A DNA stretch of 64,000 nt from Rhizophlyctis rosea (Eukaryota > Chytridiomycota > Chytridiomycetes > Rhizophlyctidales > Rhizophlyctidaceae), in contig JADGJC010000024.1 of the NCBI GenBank assembly GCA_027596075.1, positions 76,892 to 140,891 on the forward strand, in the 5' to 3' direction. The position numbers and the translations under genes were made by a program. The notes below the pieces were generated by a model. The model was not told where the DNA came from and searched no databases. It saw nothing but the letters and a program-made list of their open reading frames with translations. This document shows, one piece after another, positions 60,001 through 64,000 of this stretch (position 1 is its first letter; the number at the start of each line of letters is the position of its first letter).

Positions 60001-61567
60001 GGGCGTACTACTATGTCCACCAACAGGTTTGAAATTGAAATAGTTTGGCGTGGTTGACCTGTGAATCACATCTACGGCCTCCAGGACCGAGTCATTCAAC
60101 CTAATGACGTCCGCAAGAGTTTTTTTCAGCTCCCGACACAGATAACTCAACCATAACATGCCGGCATCGACGCTTCCGTCTCTAGACCCGGACCGATGCT
60201 CGTCAAGTTGAGGAACGCTGGGGCGACCAGGTACATTGCCGTGGGACTCCCGTGTACAACGTTTGGCCCGGACCCGCATTGCTCGTTCGGCAGCATCCGC
60301 GGCACGATTCCGTTCGTAGCGTAGAACAATGATCAAGAAGGTGAGCGATAGCACGAGCGCGGTTGCTATTTGATCCCTCGTCAGCAGACTGTGTGCCATC
60401 TGTTTGGCATCCACCCCTCCCGGCAACATTGCTGGATCCTGACCCGGGCGAGGTAAGAGCTGAACTAAAGTGGCATTGGATATGACGTGCATTGCGATAA
60501 TGGCCACAACGCAAATCCCCCAAATTCCCGTCACGAATCCCGCCAGTACCAACATCACTACCAAATCCCAGATGCTAATGTAAAGAGCGTCCTCGGGGGT
60601 GCTGGCACTCGTGAAAGCATATGGGATACCTAGTAGCACTGCAATGATGACAAGCACCAGCGTGCTTTCCCGAAGATGGTTCCGCCACCACCTTGTGAGA
60701 AGTCTTCGCGGATTGGTAGGTATACTAACTATTAATGGGCAACCGATAAGGGAGCCTGCCCACATAGCCCCAAAGTAGTATAGGGTTCCCATCCCAAGTG
60801 ACGTGTCGTCTTGATGGTCGTCAAGGAGGGGGACGCTGATGAGTGCGCGAAGGAAACCACCCAATGCTGCACTAGCTGGTGCTGCCAGAATGAGCAAGAC
60901 GGTTTCGCGTTCGGTGTATAGTGTAATCGGTCCTCGCAGAAATATCCAGAGCATTGCAAGGAGTATGAGTCCTTGTGCTAAGTCGATGGCGGCGTAGGTT
61001 ATAGCGGAGAGGGCGTTCAGTTCGATTACGTTTGCTGCAAAGACCATGCATAGGAATATTGGCAAGCTGCAGATTTGCATATCGATCTTGAGTGAGACCG
61101 GACTGAGGAATTTCTGCAACAACGAGGAATACTTACATGTACCATCTAGCCGTATGTGACGCCCTCATCATCGCCCCACATAACAACCCGCCATTCAACA
61201 CCAACTGCGGCCATCCCAGAACCTGATCCACCACAGATATAACACCGCCGACGAAAAACACCAACGTCCACATCAGAATTTCCCCCCATCTATGCCAAGC
61301 CCCACCAACCCCATTCTTCGAAGAACGCCGCACAGGAGGTTGCCTAGATCCAACCCGTCCCACACGCCCTACCCGATCTTCTTCATCAGACGAGGCAAAA
61401 TCATGGGGAGTGCGATGCTTCTTCTGGAATATCGCGTGTCGGCTCAATCCTTCCTGATGGAGGTCCGCCATTGTAATATCTGGATCCTGTGACTCCTCGG
61501 TCGTGTCAGCCCCCATGGCGATTCGCGTTTCGGCCACGTCTTGCGTGTGTCGGAATGGGGGAGGCAT
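57023..61567 (-). CDS. MASE1-like hybrid sensor protein with degenerate histidine-kinase core and two receiver domains
   Basis: Four minus-strand exons, 61567-61137, 61102-59650, 59573-57861 and 57799-57023, join in frame to 1457 aa. After a hydrophilic 80-residue start come about eight to ten membrane spans (GEILMWTLVFFVGG to TALVLSLTFLIIVL), resembling the MASE1 sensor region. The HisKA-like helix reads WLSYLCRELKKTL, so Arg sits where the phosphorylated His belongs (family: SHELRTPL). The ATPase part keeps an N-box-like LVANACK, but the G-box region reads TITDWAISSVQ, without DxGxG. Two intact receivers follow: one at about 58700-58400 (ILIVDDSSINR, IFMDLEMPQMGG, AHN, LAKPI) and one at about 58050-57650 (ILIVDDDLITR, IFMDLEMPRMDGD across the last intron, KPP). 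The C-terminal 170 residues are disordered. It probably acts as a membrane pseudokinase scaffold or is phosphorylated by a partner kinase (inference). Confidence 0.88.
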
Positions 61568-63346
61568 GTTACAAGGGTGTAGCAGAGGTGCGGACGGAGG
61601 GATTCGTAAGGTTTGGATTGGAGAAAGGTAAGGGTATATTACGGCTTTTCAGGATGATGACTTCGTATCGCAGATGCTATCGGTGGATGTGTGAGTGGAG
61701 CGAGACGAGAGAAGTCCCAAGGACAGAAATAGCGCCCAACCGCTCAACCCAGCACACGCAGCGAGAAACTACCAATACGTGAATCTAAAACACTTAAAAA
61801 ACTATCTACAACTTATTCACAATCCACATCCACATTCATCCACCCATCATCCCAATCAGAATCCTGACAGCATCAACATCTATTTCCGCAACAACTATAC
61901 GGAGCACTCGCAGATCGACGACGGGATGTGATGCGGAGGGCAAAACTCAAGAAGCACCGGGGTTATCAAGAAATAGGTGTTCATTGGGAGCACCAGCATA
62001 TTATCCCCCTCTCGTGTTGTTTTGCAACAACCCAGAACCATGGGTAAAGAGCCCCCGGCATTTCCCTTCCATTTATGAAGTCTGCTCCTTTGTAGTTGTC
62101 AAATGGGTTCCGACATAACGGACCGTCCGAAAAGATGGGAGGGCCTTTTGACCACAACTAGCTCATGAGACATTTCCGAAGGGAGCAAGTCTGGTGCAGG
62201 GTCAGGCCCTCAACGATCACCGCGATTCAGCGTTTGATCACGCTGGATTGGAGCTTATATCCCAATATCCAAACGAGACTCCAAAGATCCCAGCGGTGGC
62301 GTATTTGATTCATAACAGGATCTGATTACGCGAGGTTCGGTGATTCGATCTCCCTCCGTTAGCTGCCACAGGTGATCACCAATATGTCAATCTCGTGTCA
62401 ATATCCGGTCAGATGTTGGCTGTCATTAGCGGAGTCTCGACTCCCCAAGGGAACCAAGATTTACCTCAATGATCTGGGTCTAGACTCTCTGACAAAGAAC
62501 AGTCCAACGGCCTCTACTCGGTTTTCGGATGTGACCGGAGAGCTAATCAACTGACGTCAGGTAGGTCGTGTTGTCAAGATGAATCCTTTCGCACACAATC
62601 ATAGACACCAGGGAGGAAAAGGATCGCACTCATTCAAGGGCGAGGATCTCGTTGTAAGTTGCTTTGACCAATGAGAGTGTGTCCTTCTGCTGGTGTCATA
62701 TGAAACTGATGTAATAGTCAACCGATTTTGTTTTGGGGCAGGGTATTACGCAGTGGATGACAAGTTGGCAAATGCATGACGGTTATCGAGTGTGAACTGG
62801 TCGGAGTTAACGCTTTTGAACCATTGAACTATATGATTCGACAATTTGGCGGAACTCATATGATACATGATTCTTGCGATCCGCCTTTGACGTGATGTTA
62901 TCCTTCTGGATTTCAGCCACCATAAACGACCACAGGCTGCATATACTGAGTATGAAACCTCTGACAACATAAGCTGATATGAGAAATAAGTCATTGGCAG
63001 CTTGAAAACATGAGCAATATGTAGTGGAAGATCTTGTGGTCCGACCGGCTGAATAAGACCCGTGGCGCAGTCGACGCGGTTTACATAGGACTCGAGAAAA
63101 AGAGTTGACTGATCATCCTGATACAGTACTGTAGTCCCAAACATCGCATTGCGGGAAAAGAGGGGGACAAATGTACTTCCACATAAGCTGCATGCTTTCA
63201 CGCATTTGATTGCTATATACATGGAAAAATCGCTAACGCTAATCGCACTTCCTGCACTCGCTATACCGCACTGCAGCATAGCCAATCAACCCAACTTCCC
63301 AATTCCTCTCCAACATCTTTCCCCACTCAACACGCACTCCCCACCC
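61568..63346. other. Intergenic region
   Basis: About 1.8 kb. The open frame at 62746-63285 (minus, 179 codons) has no recognisable domain or splice signals, and I do not support it as a gene. No RNA gene or repeat seen. Confidence 0.4.
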
Positions 63347-64000
63347 CTACACCGCACACTTCCTAATACACATCCCATACGGACGAACATCATCACTCGT
63401 CGGCGACACCCAAATGTTGCCATTGCGCTGAAGCGTAGCAGGATTCACCCTGTTCTGAATGACGACTTTATACATCTCGCCTTCGTAGTAGAATTCCGAC
63501 GCGTACTGGAACGCGGTGGTGATGTCGGGGGAGGAGTAGACTCCGTGACCGTAGGAGAAGCGTTTGTGTTTGGTGAGGTTGAAGCCTTCGGTGGCGATGC
63601 TCATGCCTTGGTGGTAGCCGGTGCCGTGGTAGGAGACGGGCCATTCGCCGTTGGAGGACCAGGTGCGATTGCCTTGGTGGGTGTGCTGTGAGTATCAGGC
63701 AACCAGTGTTTATCGCAGTAGGTGGGGGAAATCCTACCTTGAACTCCGAGCCAGGTGTTGTCGTCGTAGCGGTTCAGGACTTTGATGGCGAGACGTTTCC
63801 AGCCGCAGGGGCGGTGGTAGACTTCGCCGCCACGGTAGTAGGTTTTGGTGTCGACTTTGTTGGTGAAGTCGTAGTCCCATTCTGGGGCCATGTCGTCGGC
63901 GCAGAGATGGCTGTCGGAACAGTCTCACTCAGTCAACATAATGACGTTGCATGACGCTCAGAGCTAATGTTTCTCAGCAACAACTTACAACATCTTCCCG
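63347..64000 (-). CDS. PARP-like-fold protein, 5' end beyond the window
   Basis: The minus-strand last exon is 63685-63347, ending KCAV-stop. The preceding exon is about 63926-63738, and a donor (GTAAGTTG near 63987) shows that more exons lie past the right edge. The last exon reads WPVSYHGTGYHQGMS ... FSYGHGVYSSPD ... YEGEMYKVVIQNRVNP. The HGT-x and YGxGVYSSPD blocks match the His and Tyr positions of the PARP catalytic fold (HGT, YGxGIYF), and the block around EFYYEGEMYK could supply an acidic residue. The upstream exon (MAPEWDYDF, YHRPCGWKRLAIKVL, DDNTWLG) is typical of a widespread family of uncharacterised fungal proteins combining this block with the PARP-like core. ADP-ribosylation activity is inferred, not established. 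The exact splice between the two exons is uncertain (GT at 63737 gives a phase mismatch). Confidence 0.72.

Noticed and set aside
62746..63285. 179-codon minus-strand open frame upstream of the right-edge gene
   Set aside because: No recognisable domain, and it lies beyond the clear stop of the neighbouring gene; not supportable.

Overview
The window is fungal nuclear DNA, most likely from a zoosporic (chytrid-like) fungus. Genes are split by short GT-AG introns (roughly 60-120 bp). The gene set is eukaryotic: seryl-tRNA synthetase, tyrosyl-DNA phosphodiesterase, golgin, CAP-Gly protein and EF-hand protein. Several genes point to flagellated early-diverging fungi: a class C (GABA-B-like) receptor, a DUF4062-NACHT ATPase with a lipidation-type N-terminus like nephrocystin-3, a multi-span (MASE1-like) hybrid sensor kinase, and a GH26 mannanase carrying cysteine-rich modules and a fungal CBM1. 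The species assignment is inference.

Layout. 0.3-3.6 kb: two tandem minus-strand paralogues of unknown function sharing an intron position and an upstream motif. 4.1-7.1 kb: DUF4062-NACHT protein (+). 7.6-9.9 kb: GH26 beta-mannanase (-), whose first C-terminal cysteine module is split by a 439-bp transposon-like insertion with a 6-bp target duplication. 12.1-17.8 kb: many-exon class C receptor (+) with a solute-binding-protein-like ectodomain and several apparent frame lesions. 19.0-20.1 kb: membrane protein (+). 20.8-21.7 kb: broken serine carboxypeptidase (-). 22.7-23.3 kb: membrane protein (-). 23.7 kb: a 10-N assembly gap in poly-G/poly-C. 24.1-24.6 kb: remnant of a second class C receptor. 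25.5 kb: small protein with a Cys-rich tail. 26.8-34.6 kb: giant repeat/CAP-Gly protein (+). 36.3-40.0 kb: Tdp1 with a zinc finger and UIM-like motifs (-). 40-45 kb: gene-poor, with an ankyrin relic and hairpins. 45.0-46.9 kb: probable mitochondrial SerRS (+). 47.3-52.7 kb: golgin-like coiled coil (+). 54.0-55.4 kb: secreted repeat precursor with Kex2-type sites (+). 55.9-56.7 kb: EF-hand protein (+). 57.0-61.6 kb: hybrid kinase with a degenerate kinase core and two receivers (-). 63.3 kb to the edge: PARP-like-fold protein (-).

There are no operons. Housekeeping genes occupy 26-61 kb; 7-25 kb is the dynamic part, with an insertion, two pseudogenes, a damaged receptor and a poor assembly join. 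The best candidate for something undescribed is the 54-kb gene, a modular secreted precursor whose three basic Gly/Lys/Phe segments each end in Trp, followed by Lys-Arg or the stop codon. Splice sites were read by eye from GT/AG positions and reading-frame continuity; no transcript evidence or database search was available.
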